A DNA stretch of 64,000 nt. It comes from Micromonospora rubida. Lineage in GTDB: Bacteria > Actinomycetota > Actinomycetes > Mycobacteriales > Micromonosporaceae. The notes beneath the pieces were generated by a model. That model was not told the DNA's origin. It did not search any database and saw only the letters and a list, made by a program, of their open reading frames with translations. Below, piece after piece: positions 27,549 to 35,587 of this stretch (position 1 is the first letter of the stretch; the number at the start of each line of letters is the position of its first letter). The position numbers and the translations under genes are program-made. The stretch lies in contig NZ_JAAALO010000008.1 of NCBI RefSeq assembly GCF_009908295.1, forward strand, positions 62,001-126,000. Reading direction: 5' to 3'.

Positions 27549-28049
27549 GTGAAGGTTGGAAGGCTCAAACGAGTCATTGCCAGGTTGGCAGTGGTAATGG
27601 TGGCGATCGGTGCCCCGGTGATGGTCACGGCGACGCCCGCCCAGGCGCAGTACGTCTCGGTCAACTACTTCGGAACACTCTACAATTTCGCCACTGGTGG
27701 GATTAACGTGGTGAACGGCGACGTCCAGATGAGCACTAGCGTCCATGCCCGGTTCTGGGTGTCGGATAACCCTCCCAACGGGCATCAGATCGCGACGGGG
27801 GACGGCAATGTGTGCCTGGACAGCAACTTTGCCGGCGGCGTCTACGTGATGAGATGCAACAACGGTAAGTACCAGCGGTGGCACTTCAACGCCATTGGTT
27901 TGAGGTACGTCCCCATCTACGGAGGGATGAGGCAGACCTACCAGGTCATCAACGTGGCAACCGGCCGTTGTCTGGATGGCAACTCGTCCGATGCGTACAC
28001 CCTCCCCTGTAACAACGGGGATCACCAGCGGTGGAGTTACATCGCCTGA
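27549..28049 (+). CDS. Secreted ricin-B-like (beta-trefoil) protein, copy 2
   Basis: A 166-residue paralogue of the protein at 26238. The signal peptide (MKVGRLKRVIARLAVVMVAI...ATPAQAQ) is almost identical to that of copy 1, but the mature domain differs at about half its positions. The trefoil repeats are better kept than in copy 1: CLDSNFAGGVYVMRCNNGKY with QRWHFN near 93-120, and VINVATGRCLDGNSS with CNNGDHQRWSY near 135-164. The first repeat is degenerate (ARFWVSDNPPNGHQI). It starts at a GTG behind AAGGAGAA. Function, possibly glycan binding outside the cell, is inferred from the fold only. Confidence 0.82.
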   Translation: MKVGRLKRVIARLAVVMVAIGAPVMVTATPAQAQYVSVNYFGTLYNFATGGINVVNGDVQMSTSVHARFWVSDNPPNGHQIATGDGNVCLDSNFAGGVYVMRCNNGKYQRWHFNAIGLRYVPIYGGMRQTYQVINVATGRCLDGNSSDAYTLPCNNGDHQRWSYIA

Positions 28050-28072
28050 TCGGGTGAGGCCTCGGTAGTTGT

Positions 28073-28114
28073 CGGTTCGCGCCTGGCGCCCTTCGGTGCC
28101 AGGCCCGTAATCGA
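28073..28114 (+). terminator. Hairpin after ricin-like copy 2
   Basis: GCCTGGC (28081-28087) pairs with GCCAGGC (28098-28104) within GGTTCGCGCCTGGCGCC...GGTGCCAGGCCCGTAATC, a degenerate relative of the hairpin after copy 1. It starts 24 bases after the stop. It suggests that the duplication included the downstream flank. Confidence 0.55.
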
Positions 28115-28161
28115 GGCAGGCGGATGAGGGCCTACCACCCGTGCCGACTCGCTGATCCGGA

Positions 28162-28485
28162 TCAGCGCCGGGGCGACACCTGCAGGACCACGTCGAACTC
28201 CAGCAGGCTCGCGCCGGAGGCCACCGGCCGCCGCTGCTCGCCACCCTCGCCGCCGCCGGCGTGGGCGGCCCGGGACGGCCCGGCCGCCCACGCCTGGTAA
28301 GCCTCTTCGTTCTCCCATTTTGTGTAGACGAAGTAGCGCGTGTCGCCGGCCACCGGGCGCAGCAGCTCGAAGCCGAGGAAACCGGGGGAGCCCTCCACCG
28401 CGCCGGCCCGGGCGGCGAACCGCTTCTCCAGCTCCTCGCCCGCGCCGTCCGGAACATCGATTGCGTTGATCTTCACGACTGCCAT
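28162..28485 (-). CDS. Antibiotic biosynthesis monooxygenase-fold (ABM) protein
   Basis: A 107-residue member of the small dimeric ferredoxin-like ABM family: MAVVKINAIDVPDGAGEELEKRF at the N-terminus and SPGFLGFELLRPVAGDTRYFVYTKWENEEAYQAW in the middle, with the conserved pattern GF..FELL and W.....Y..W. Members include haem-degrading and quinone-forming monooxygenases as well as proteins of unknown role; nothing here fixes the reaction. It is the last of three leftward genes (PAC2, ExoIII, ABM) with gaps under 40 bases, likely one transcript. Confidence 0.82.
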   Translation of the reverse strand: MAVVKINAIDVPDGAGEELEKRFAARAGAVEGSPGFLGFELLRPVAGDTRYFVYTKWENEEAYQAWAAGPSRAAHAGGGEGGEQRRPVASGASLLEFDVVLQVSPRR

Positions 28486-28523
28486 GGCCCCACCCTAACC
28501 GCCGCCGCGCGAAGCGGCGGGGG

Positions 28524-29321
28524 TCAGCGCGGCGGAGCGACCGGGACCAGGTCGGCATCCACCACGATCGGGGCGTGGTCCGAGGGGCCCTTGCCCTTGC
28601 GGGCCTCCCGGTCCACGTAGGCGGCGTGGACCGCGTCGGCGAACGGCGCGGACGCGTACACCAGGTCGATTCTCATGCCCTTGTTCTGGTGGAACATCCC
28701 GGCGCGGTAGTCCCAGTACGTGTAGGGGTGCGGGCCCTTCATCGCCGTCGGCACCACGTCGCGCAGCCCGAGGTCGCGCAGCGCCGCGAGGGCGGCCCGC
28801 TCGGCCGGGGTGACGTGGGTGGAGGCCGCGAAGAGCGCCGGGTCCCAGACGTCGGCGTCGGTGGGGGCCACGTTGAAGTCGCCGCAGACCGCCAGCGGCA
28901 GCCCGCCGGCCAGCTCCCGCTCCAGCGCGTCGCGCAACCCGGCGAACCAGGCCAGCTTGTACGCGTAGTGCGGGTCGTCGACGGCGCGGCCGTTGGGCAC
29001 GTACACCGACCAGACCCGCAGCCCGGCGCAGGTGGCCGAGATGGCGCGGGCCTCCGGTGCGGGGAAGCCCGGCTCGTCGGGGAAGCCGACGGTCACGTCG
29101 GCCAGCCCGACCCGGGACAGGATCGCCACCCCGTTCCACCGGCCGTCGCTGTGGCTGGCCACCGTGTAGCCCAGCTCGCCGACCTCGGCCACCGGGAACG
29201 CCCCGTCGGGGCACTTGGTCTCCTGGAGGCAGACGATGTCGGGGCCGGTGGCGGCCAGCCAGTCCAGCAGCCGGGGCAGGCGGGCCTTCACCGAGTTCAC
29301 GTTCCAGGTCGCCAGGCGCAT
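28524..29321 (-). CDS. xthA: Exodeoxyribonuclease III / AP endonuclease
   Basis: DNA repair nuclease that cuts 5' to abasic sites and has 3' exonuclease activity. 265 residues from the ATG at 29321 (MRLATWNVNSVKARLPRLLDWL). Active-site motifs: NVNS near 7-10, LQETKCPD near 34-41 (metal-binding Glu), a SVYVPNGR segment, GDFNVAP near 146-152 and SDHAPIVVD near the C-terminus (catalytic Asp-His). The frame allows six more upstream residues, which are not family-like. It lies 37 bases after the PAC2 gene on the same strand. Confidence 0.95.
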   Translation of the reverse strand: MRLATWNVNSVKARLPRLLDWLAATGPDIVCLQETKCPDGAFPVAEVGELGYTVASHSDGRWNGVAILSRVGLADVTVGFPDEPGFPAPEARAISATCAGLRVWSVYVPNGRAVDDPHYAYKLAWFAGLRDALERELAGGLPLAVCGDFNVAPTDADVWDPALFAASTHVTPAERAALAALRDLGLRDVVPTAMKGPHPYTYWDYRAGMFHQNKGMRIDLVYASAPFADAVHAAYVDREARKGKGPSDHAPIVVDADLVPVAPPR

Positions 29322-29358
29322 GCCACCAGCCTGCCCCATCCCCGCCCCGGCCGCCGGG

Positions 29359-30279
29359 TCAGCTCCCCGGGGTGTCGCCCGGTCGGCCCTGCTCGGCCAG
29401 GAACCGCTCCAGCTCCGCGCCGAGCTCGTCGGCGGTGGGCAGGGGACCGACCTCGGCGGCCAGCAGGTTCTTCTCGCCCCGGCCCCGGGCGAACGCGTCG
29501 TACTGCTCCTCCAGGGCCGAGACGAGGGCGGCGGCGTCCTCGGTCTGCGCGACCTGCCGGTCGATCTCCACTCGGACCACCTCGGCGGCCGAGCGCAGCC
29601 CGTCGCGGGGCAGCAGCAGCCCGGTGCTGCGGGACACGGAGGCGAGCAGCACCTCGGCGGCGGCCGGGTACTCGGTCTGGGCGACGTAGTGCGGCACGTG
29701 GGCGGAGAAGCCGAGCGCGTCGCGGCCCTGCTCGCCGAGGCGGAACTCCAGCAGGTGCCCGACGCTGCCGGGGACCTGGACGCGTTGCAGCCACGGCTCG
29801 TACCCGGAGATCAGCTCGGGTCTCGTGGCGTGCGCGGTGACCCCGGTCGGCCGGGTGTGCGGCACCGCCATCGGGATCGAGTTGAGACCGACGGTGAGCC
29901 GGACGTCCAGCCGGGCCGCCAGCCCTCCGACGGCGGCGGCGAACCGCTCCCACTGCAGGTCCGGCTCCGGGCCGGTGAGCAGCAGGAACGGCGTCTCGTC
30001 GTCGTCGTGCAGCAGGTGCACCTCCAGCGTCGGCGCGTCGTACTCCGCCCAGTGGTCCTCGACGAAGGTCATCGGCGGGCGCCGGGACCGGTAGTCGTAG
30101 AGCTGGTCGACGTCGAAGCGGGCGACCGGGCGCGCGTCGAGGGAGGTGAGCAGCTGCTCCCGGGCCAGCCGGGTGGCGCTGCCGGCGTCGACGAAGCCGG
30201 TGAGGGCCTGGATGAGGACCGGCTGCCCGAGGTCGGGCAGCTCGTCGGAGAGTTCGTAGAGCTCGTGTGGGTCGAGCAC
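29359..30279 (-). CDS. PAC2-family protein
   Basis: A 306-residue protein of the PAC2 (proteasome assembly chaperone-like) family that is common in actinobacteria, some of which carry proteasomes. Conserved parts are LIQALTGFVDAGSATRLAREQL near 23-44, FDVDQLYDYRSRRPPMTF near 55-72, LLLTGPEPDLQWERFAAAV near 92-110 and VPHTRPTGVTAHAT near 133-146. I chose the GTG at 30279 because GGGAGGT lies eight bases upstream; the open frame extends much further as a shadow. The C-terminus is helical and acidic. A direct role in proteasome assembly is not shown for bacterial members. Confidence 0.88.
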   Translation of the reverse strand: MLDPHELYELSDELPDLGQPVLIQALTGFVDAGSATRLAREQLLTSLDARPVARFDVDQLYDYRSRRPPMTFVEDHWAEYDAPTLEVHLLHDDDETPFLLLTGPEPDLQWERFAAAVGGLAARLDVRLTVGLNSIPMAVPHTRPTGVTAHATRPELISGYEPWLQRVQVPGSVGHLLEFRLGEQGRDALGFSAHVPHYVAQTEYPAAAEVLLASVSRSTGLLLPRDGLRSAAEVVRVEIDRQVAQTEDAAALVSALEEQYDAFARGRGEKNLLAAEVGPLPTADELGAELERFLAEQGRPGDTPGS

Positions 30280-30690
30280 CGGTGCGGACCTCCCTGGAAT
30301 GTGCCAACGGGGTGCCGTGCCGCGCACAGCTCCCGGTTCGGGGAACGTACCCGCCATCCTCGTGCATTCCTGCGTCGACGGTCTCTCGGGAAGGTTCATG
30401 ATCACAATTAGGTGAACACCCCGCTCCGGCGGCTTCGCCCGTCCCTCCCGGGGCCGGACGGCCGATCGGGCGTCGGCCGAACGGGGGAGGGGGCGGTCTT
30501 CCCGGTCTTCGTGGGCGTTGGCTGCCCGGCTCGGCGTGCCTCCACCGGTCCCGGAGGTTCGTCCGGTCCGCCCGGCTCCTGCCGGGGTGGCCCGCCGACT
30601 GCCGAGTTGCCCAGCGCGTCGGGCGGAAGTGTGACGATGGCCACCCGCTGGCCCCGAGTCATCCTGATTTGCCCCGCCTAGTGTCGGCGG
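30280..30690. other. Intergenic region between divergent PAC2 and transglycosylase-like genes
   Basis: A 411-base divergent promoter region. Small open frames on both strands here are proline/glycine-rich and lack ribosome sites, so no gene is supported. An AT-richer patch, CATGATCACAATTAGGTG near 30398-30415, stands out from the GC-rich surroundings and could hold a promoter. No clear operator was seen. Confidence 0.5.
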
Positions 30691-31668
30691 ATGCGTGACG
30701 ACGGCACCCTCGACGACCAGCAGAACCCGGGCGTGGCGGCTGGCCGTTCGGACGTTACCACCTCGTCCGAACGGCCAGCTACTACCACCGCCACCGACGG
30801 CACCCGCCCCGAGTACCACCGGATTCCTTCCCCTGGCGGTACGACTACCCGCTCCGGTCGGTTGCGTAACCTGCTCGCCCTCGGCCGTTTCGCGGCCGGT
30901 CCCGCCGCCCCCGGCGGCCCGTCGCGTCGGCCCGGCCGGACCGCGGTCGCCCTGGCCGCCGGCGTGACCTGCTGCCTCGGCCTTGCCGCCCTGGCCCAGG
31001 CCCGGCAGGAGACGGGGGCGGACACCGCTGCCCGGGCGGCCGTCGCCGACGCCGACCTGGAGCGGCGTGCCGCCGCCGACGCCGCCGACGCCGCCTCCCG
31101 GTCGCTGGACCGGGTGTCCGCGACGACCCCGTCCGCGACCGTCAGCCCGTCCGCCACCACCGCCGATCCGGACACCACCCGCGCGCCGGCCCCCCGCAAG
31201 CAGCCCGCGCGCCCGGCCGATCCCGCCCCGGTCGCCGGGCTGACCAAGGTGCAGATGGCCAACGCGAAGGTGATCGTGCGCACCGGCCGGGCGATGGGGG
31301 TGCCCCGCAGAGGGCTGGTCATCGCCGTGGCGACCGCGATGCAGGAGAGCAACCTCTACAACGTGGCCAGCGGCGTGCTGCCCGAGTCGCAGGAGTACCC
31401 GCACCAGGGGGTCGGCTGGGACCACGACTCGGTCGGGCTGTTCCAGCAGCGGGCCAGCAGCGGCTGGGGCGAGGTGGGCCAGCTCATGGACCCGGCGTTC
31501 GCCACCCGGCAGTTCCTCGCCGCGCTCCAGCAGATCCCCGGCTGGCGGGACCTGCCGCTGACCGTGGCGGCCCAGGCCGTGCAGATCTCGGCGTATCCGG
31601 ACCTGTACGCCCAGCACGAGTGGCGGGCGGCCAAAGTGGTCGACGCCCACCTGGCCGCCGTGAAGTGA
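30691..31668 (+). CDS. Membrane-anchored lytic transglycosylase-like protein
   Basis: A 325-residue protein with a hydrophobic helix at about 84-105 (TAVALAAGVTCCLGLAALAQ), an Ala/Thr/Pro-rich linker to about 185 and a C-terminal globular domain. That domain has AVATAMQESNLYNVAS near 212-227, whose Glu aligns with the catalytic Glu of goose-lysozyme/SLT folds, followed by GWDHDSVGLFQQRAS and GEVGQLMDPAFATRQFLAAL as in many actinobacterial wall hydrolases. It probably cleaves peptidoglycan outside the membrane. The first 30 codons contain a 16-base inverted repeat, so the true start may be further downstream. Confidence 0.75.
   Translation: MRDDGTLDDQQNPGVAAGRSDVTTSSERPATTTATDGTRPEYHRIPSPGGTTTRSGRLRNLLALGRFAAGPAAPGGPSRRPGRTAVALAAGVTCCLGLAALAQARQETGADTAARAAVADADLERRAAADAADAASRSLDRVSATTPSATVSPSATTADPDTTRAPAPRKQPARPADPAPVAGLTKVQMANAKVIVRTGRAMGVPRRGLVIAVATAMQESNLYNVASGVLPESQEYPHQGVGWDHDSVGLFQQRASSGWGEVGQLMDPAFATRQFLAALQQIPGWRDLPLTVAAQAVQISAYPDLYAQHEWRAAKVVDAHLAAVK
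30739..30779. repeat. 16-base inverted repeat inside the 5' coding part of the transglycosylase-like gene
   Basis: GCTGGCCGTTCGGACG (30739-30754) and its exact reverse complement (30764-30779) flank a nine-base loop, beginning 48 bases after the assumed ATG. In mRNA this gives a very stable hairpin at codons 17-30. Such structure inside a coding start is unusual and may attenuate translation or mark a mis-assigned start. Confidence 0.8.
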
Positions 31669-31755
31669 TCCCCGGGCGCCGCAACGACCACAGTGGACGC
31701 ATGTAAGTTGCCCCCACGGGGTACACATGGTGGAGGCGACCTATAGGAGGACGAC

Positions 31756-31902
31756 ATGTCAGCACTGGTTCAGCGGATCAGCCGGTTCCTCCGTTCCCCG
31801 CAAGGGCAGAAGATCGTCGATCGGGGCCGCCGCGAGATGGCGAAGCCGGAGACGCAGCGCAAGCTGAAGCAGTTGGCCTCCCGCCTGTCCACCCGGCGCT
31901 GA
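31756..31902 (+). CDS. Small basic protein, 48 residues
   Basis: A short open frame with an ideal AGGAGG ribosome site (31745-31750) five bases before the ATG. The product begins MSALVQRISRFLRSPQGQKI and ends QLASRLSTRR. It is strongly basic, helical in character, and has no signal peptide. The SPQGQKIVDRGRREMAKPETQRKL segment looks like small conserved actinobacterial proteins of unknown function. It is 47 bases before the EcsC-like gene on the same strand, so cotranscription is likely. Confidence 0.75.
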   Translation: MSALVQRISRFLRSPQGQKIVDRGRREMAKPETQRKLKQLASRLSTRR

Positions 31903-31949
31903 GCGCCGGCGCCGTCGTACCCGCACGTCACCGACCCCCGGGAGCCTCC

Positions 31950-32732
31950 GTGACCGACCCCGCCCCCGTCGACGGCCAGCCCAGCGCCCCCGCCCCGGAG
32001 CCGGCCGCGCCGCGCCCACCGGTGTTGGCCCCGACCGCCGCCCAGGACGCCCCGGAGGCGCCGCCGGCCCGGCTCTGGGACCGGATGCGGGAGGACCCGC
32101 AGTACGCCCCGGAGCACCTCGCCCTGGAGGCGGTGCGCCGGCTCGGGCCCGAGGCGTCCCGGTGGGCGGCGCGGGCGCGGGCGGAGCGGCCGGGCGTGCC
32201 GGCCGAGGAACTGGCCGACCAGGCGGTCCGCAAGTTCGTCAACCGGGCCCGGCTCTCCGGCGCGGTCTCGGGCGCGGCCGGGCTGCCCGGCGCGGTGCTC
32301 GACGTCGGGGTGCTGGCCTGGACGCAGGCCCGGATGGTGCTGCACATCGCGGCGGCCCACGGGGTCGACCCGACCCACCCCGAGCGGGCCACCGACCTGC
32401 TGGTGCTGCAGAAGGTGCACAAGGTCGCCGAGAGCGCCCGGCTGGCGCTGGGGGTGGCCGCCGGGCGGGAACGGGCCGGGGCGCTGTTCGGCTCCGGAGG
32501 GCAGAACGCGCTGGGCAAGACGATGATGCGGCTGGGCGTGCGGCTGGCCCAGATGGCCGGGGTGCGGGCGGCGAAGCGGGTCTTCGCCAAGGTGATCCCG
32601 GGCGCGGCGATCATCCTCGGCACGTGGGCCAACTCGTCGGCCACCAAGGACCTCGCCGAGCGCTCCCGGCAGCTCTACCGCAGCAGGGGCATCACCGGCT
32701 CGGGTGCGGGCTCGGGCTCGGGCTCGGCGTGA
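31950..32732 (+). CDS. EcsC-family-like protein
   Basis: A 260-residue protein with a Pro/Ala-rich first 40 residues, then a helical domain with ALEAVRRLGPEASRWAARAR, SGAAGLPGAVLDVGVLAWTQ (a semi-hydrophobic helical stretch) and ARMVLHIAAAHGVD. These fit the EcsC family, whose biochemical role is unknown and which in Bacillus is encoded beside an ABC exporter; I am only moderately sure. It starts at a GTG at 31950. Near the C-terminus is a Gly/Ser repeat (SGAGSGSGSA). The stop TGA (32730-32732) sits in the first arm of an inverted repeat. Confidence 0.6.
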   Translation: MTDPAPVDGQPSAPAPEPAAPRPPVLAPTAAQDAPEAPPARLWDRMREDPQYAPEHLALEAVRRLGPEASRWAARARAERPGVPAEELADQAVRKFVNRARLSGAVSGAAGLPGAVLDVGVLAWTQARMVLHIAAAHGVDPTHPERATDLLVLQKVHKVAESARLALGVAAGRERAGALFGSGGQNALGKTMMRLGVRLAQMAGVRAAKRVFAKVIPGAAIILGTWANSSATKDLAERSRQLYRSRGITGSGAGSGSGSA

Positions 32733-32791
32733 TCGTCTGACGGGAACCGGCGCGACGCGTTGGGCGGGGTGCCGGTGAAGGTCAGACGATC
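32731..32791. repeat. Inverted repeat with GATCGTCTGAC arms, copy 1
   Basis: GATCGTCTGAC (32731-32741) and its exact reverse complement (32781-32791) bound a 61-base unit whose inner stem continues imperfectly to ACCGGC/GCCGGT. The left arm overlaps the stop codon of the EcsC-like gene. It lies between two converging genes and may act as a terminator. A second unit with the same core lies at 38470-38534. Confidence 0.75.
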
Positions 32792-32832
32792 GTGGCCCGG
32801 GCCCCGGGGCTCAGTAAGACGTGCGCCCGGGC

Positions 32833-33681
32833 TCAGTCGAAGCCGGCGGCCCGCCAGGTCGCGTCCGCCAGCCGGCCCTGCCCGGCGACGTTGGGGTGGA
32901 ACCAGTCCAGCGCGTTCACCAGGTCGAGGGTGAAGCGCACCCGGTGCACCGCGCCGCCGTCGTACCGGCAGCGCGAACCGTGCGCCCGGCAGGCCGCCTT
33001 CAACTGCGCGTTGTAGGCGTCGATCCGGTCCCGCACCCTGGCCCGGCGGGCCACGGCGGCGGGCGCGGTCGAGGTCGCGTCGGCCAGCAGCGCCGGGCAG
33101 ATGCCGTGCCGCCAGGCCCGCACCGCCCGGGAGTCCGTGTGCCCGACCTCCCACAGCCGGTAGAGGTCGGGGATGCTGACCACCAGCACCCGCGCCTTCG
33201 GGCGACCCTTGCGCAGCACCCGCAGGGCCCGGTCCACCTCACTGCGGAAGGTGGCCACCGGGGTCATCGCGTCGACGTCGTCGCGGCACACGTCGTTCGC
33301 GCCGATCAGCACCGTGACGTAGTCGGCGCGGTCGCGTACCGCCGCCTCGGCCTGCCCGGCCAGCGCCGCGGCCCGGGCGCCGGGCGTGGCGTGGTTGTAC
33401 GCCTTCCCGCGCAGCTTCGGGTTCCGGTCGACCAGCCGCTGGTAGTGGCTGTCCACCCGCAGCCCGTCCCCGGTCGACCAGGAGTTGCGCTCGCACGAGT
33501 TGAGCATCAGGCAGGAGCCGAAGCCGGCGCTGATCGAGTCACCGAGGGCGGCCATCGCGGCCGGCGTGCCGGGCGCGGGCGACCCGCCCGGCGGCCGGGG
33601 CTGGGCGCTGCCCCCGTCCTCGCAGGCGAGCGCGACCAGGGCCGCCAGGCAGGCGACGGCGGCGACCCAGCGTCGAGGCAT
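32833..33681 (-). CDS. GDSL/SGNH-family lipoprotein hydrolase
   Basis: A 282-residue exported esterase/lipase-type protein. MPRRWVAAVACLAALVALAC is a lipoprotein signal with the lipid-modified Cys at 20. Catalytic blocks: ALGDSISAG with Ser at about 49, the GANDVC block containing the oxyanion Asn near 145, and DWFHPN near 265 with Asp and His. Several extra cysteines (SCLMLNSCER, GSRCRYDG) could form disulfides, as in secreted SGNH enzymes. I used the ATG at 33681 because it gives a clean signal peptide. Substrate unknown. Confidence 0.88.
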   Translation of the reverse strand: MPRRWVAAVACLAALVALACEDGGSAQPRPPGGSPAPGTPAAMAALGDSISAGFGSCLMLNSCERNSWSTGDGLRVDSHYQRLVDRNPKLRGKAYNHATPGARAAALAGQAEAAVRDRADYVTVLIGANDVCRDDVDAMTPVATFRSEVDRALRVLRKGRPKARVLVVSIPDLYRLWEVGHTDSRAVRAWRHGICPALLADATSTAPAAVARRARVRDRIDAYNAQLKAACRAHGSRCRYDGGAVHRVRFTLDLVNALDWFHPNVAGQGRLADATWRAAGFD

Positions 33682-33859
33682 GATTCCCCAGTCCCGCGGC
33701 GGAGTGCGACAGCGCGGTAACCCTATGCGGGACACCGGGTCGGGAGGTGGCCTCCTGTCGGCTTTCCGGCAGTCTGCCCCGTCGTCGCCCAGCGAGTGGT
33801 AAAGGGCATGCGGTGCGGCCGGGTCGGTTAACCGCGCCCAACGGGGGTAGCCCGCAGGG

Positions 33860-34123
33860 ATGACGAGATCGCAACCCCGACGTGCCCGCGGGACGGTGGG
33901 TCACGCGTACAGCGCGCTCAACCTTCGCCTCGCGCTCGCCGGCTTCGGGCTGGTGACCATGGTGGTCTTCGCCGGGTTGGCGTTCTGGGCCGACCTGGTG
34001 TGGCTGGGCGTGGTCTGCGCGGTCTTCGGCGCCGTCGCCGTGGTCGACCTCTTCGTCATCCAGCGCCGTCGGGCCGCGCGCCGCCGGGAGCAGCCGGGCG
34101 CGCGGCACTCGCTGTTCGAGTGA
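33860..34123 (+). CDS. Small membrane protein (DUF6343-like)
   Basis: An 87-residue protein with two hydrophobic helices, LALAGFGLVTMVVFAGLAFW (about 24-43) and LGVVCAVFGAVAVVDLFVI (about 49-67), bordered by basic segments (MTRSQPRRARG and QRRRAARRREQ). GHAYSALNLRLALAG resembles the DUF6343 group, an actinobacterial membrane family without known function. It precedes the succinate-semialdehyde dehydrogenase by 13 bases and could share its transcript. Confidence 0.6.
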   Translation: MTRSQPRRARGTVGHAYSALNLRLALAGFGLVTMVVFAGLAFWADLVWLGVVCAVFGAVAVVDLFVIQRRRAARRREQPGARHSLFE

Positions 34124-34136
34124 CAGGAGTACGAGA

Positions 34137-35549
34137 ATGCCCATCGCCACCACCAACCCCGCCACCGGGCAGGTGCTCAAGTCGTACGACCCGATGTCGA
34201 CCGAGCAGATCGACGCGGCCATCGAGCGGGCCGACCTGGCCTTTCGGGACCTGCACCGGACCACCGTCGCGCAGCGGGGACGGTGGCTGAGTGCCGCCGC
34301 CGACCTGCTCGACGCCGAACGCGACGACACCGCCCGGCTGATGACCACCGAGATGGGCAAGACGTACGCCGCCGCGCAGGCCGAGGTGACCAAGTGCGCG
34401 TCGGCCTGCCGGTTCTACGCCGCGCACGCCGAGCGGATGCTCGCCGACGAGCCGGCCGACGCCCGCGCCGTCAACGCCATCCGCGCGTTCGTCCGGTACC
34501 AGCCGATCGGGCCGGTGCTGGCGGTGATGCCGTGGAACTTCCCGCTCTGGCAGGTCATGCGGTTCGCCGCCCCGGCGCTGATGGCCGGCAACACCGGCCT
34601 GCTCAAGCACGCCTCGAACGTGCCGCAGACCGCCCTGTACCTGGAGGGCCTGTTCCGCCGGGCCGGCTTCGCGGAGGGCGCGTTCACCACCCTGCTCGTC
34701 GGCTCGGACGCGGTGGACCGGATCCTCAGCGACCCGAGGGTGCGCGCCGCCACCCTCACCGGCAGCGAGCGCGCCGGCCGGTCGATCGCCCAGATCGCCG
34801 GCCGGGAGCTGAAGAAGACCGTGCTGGAACTGGGCGGCAGCGACCCCTTCGTGGTGATGCCCTCGGCCGACCTGGACCGGGCCGCCGAGGTCGCCACCAC
34901 CGCCCGCTGCCAGAACAACGGCCAGTCCTGCATCGCCGCGAAGCGGTTCATCGTGCACACCGACGTCTTCGACGCGTTCGCCGAGAAGTTCGCCGCGAAC
35001 ATGGCCGCGCTGCGGGTCGGCGACCCGATGGACGCCGGCACCGACGTGGGGCCGCTGGCCAGCCCCGGCGGCCGGGACGAGGTCCACGCCCAGGTGCGGG
35101 ACGCCGCCGACCACGGCGCCACGGTGCTGTGCGGCGGCGAGAAGCCGGCCGGGGACGGCTGGTTCTACCCGCCGACCGTGGTCACCGACCTGACCCCGCA
35201 GATGCGGATGTGGACCGAGGAGGTGTTCGGGCCGGTCGCCGGGCTGTACCGGGTCTCCTCGTACGCCGAGGCCATCGAGGTGGCCAACGGCACCGCGTTC
35301 GGCCTCGGCTCCAACGCCTGGACCACCGACCCGGACGAGCAGGAGCGCTTCGCCACCGACCTGGACGCCGGCAGCGTCTTCGTCAACGGGATGACCACCT
35401 CGTACCCGGAACTGCCCTTCGGTGGGGTGAAGAACTCCGGGTACGGCCGGGAGCTGTCCGCGCTGGGCATGCGCGAGTTCTGCAACACCAAGACCGTCTG
35501 GGTGGGCCGGGGCGAGGCGTCGGCCGGCGCCGGGGCGCACGCCGAGTAG
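34137..35549 (+). CDS. Succinate-semialdehyde dehydrogenase (aldehyde dehydrogenase family)
   Basis: Oxidises succinate semialdehyde to succinate with NAD(P). 470 residues, normal for GabD-like enzymes. Seen: MPWNFPLWQVMRFAAPALMA near 130-150 (cofactor site), TLTGSERAGRSIAQIAG near 205-221, the catalytic Glu in LELGGSDPFVV near 236, and the catalytic Cys in QNNGQSCIAAKRFI near 270. The first 20 residues (IATTNPATGQVLKSYDP) are typical of this subgroup. A GACAGGAG ribosome site precedes the ATG. It is followed by an LLM oxidoreductase 38 bases later. The exact aldehyde is inferred from subgroup likeness. Confidence 0.88.
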   Translation: MPIATTNPATGQVLKSYDPMSTEQIDAAIERADLAFRDLHRTTVAQRGRWLSAAADLLDAERDDTARLMTTEMGKTYAAAQAEVTKCASACRFYAAHAERMLADEPADARAVNAIRAFVRYQPIGPVLAVMPWNFPLWQVMRFAAPALMAGNTGLLKHASNVPQTALYLEGLFRRAGFAEGAFTTLLVGSDAVDRILSDPRVRAATLTGSERAGRSIAQIAGRELKKTVLELGGSDPFVVMPSADLDRAAEVATTARCQNNGQSCIAAKRFIVHTDVFDAFAEKFAANMAALRVGDPMDAGTDVGPLASPGGRDEVHAQVRDAADHGATVLCGGEKPAGDGWFYPPTVVTDLTPQMRMWTEEVFGPVAGLYRVSSYAEAIEVANGTAFGLGSNAWTTDPDEQERFATDLDAGSVFVNGMTTSYPELPFGGVKNSGYGRELSALGMREFCNTKTVWVGRGEASAGAGAHAE

Positions 35550-35587
35550 CGATTGGCCGGACCCCGTCATGGGTAGGAGGTGCGTTC

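Noticed and set aside
29359..31728. A 789-codon leftward open frame that includes the PAC2 gene
   Set aside because: Only the last 307 codons are family-like and a GGGAGGT/GTG start lies at 30279; the upstream part is antisense to the transglycosylase-like gene.
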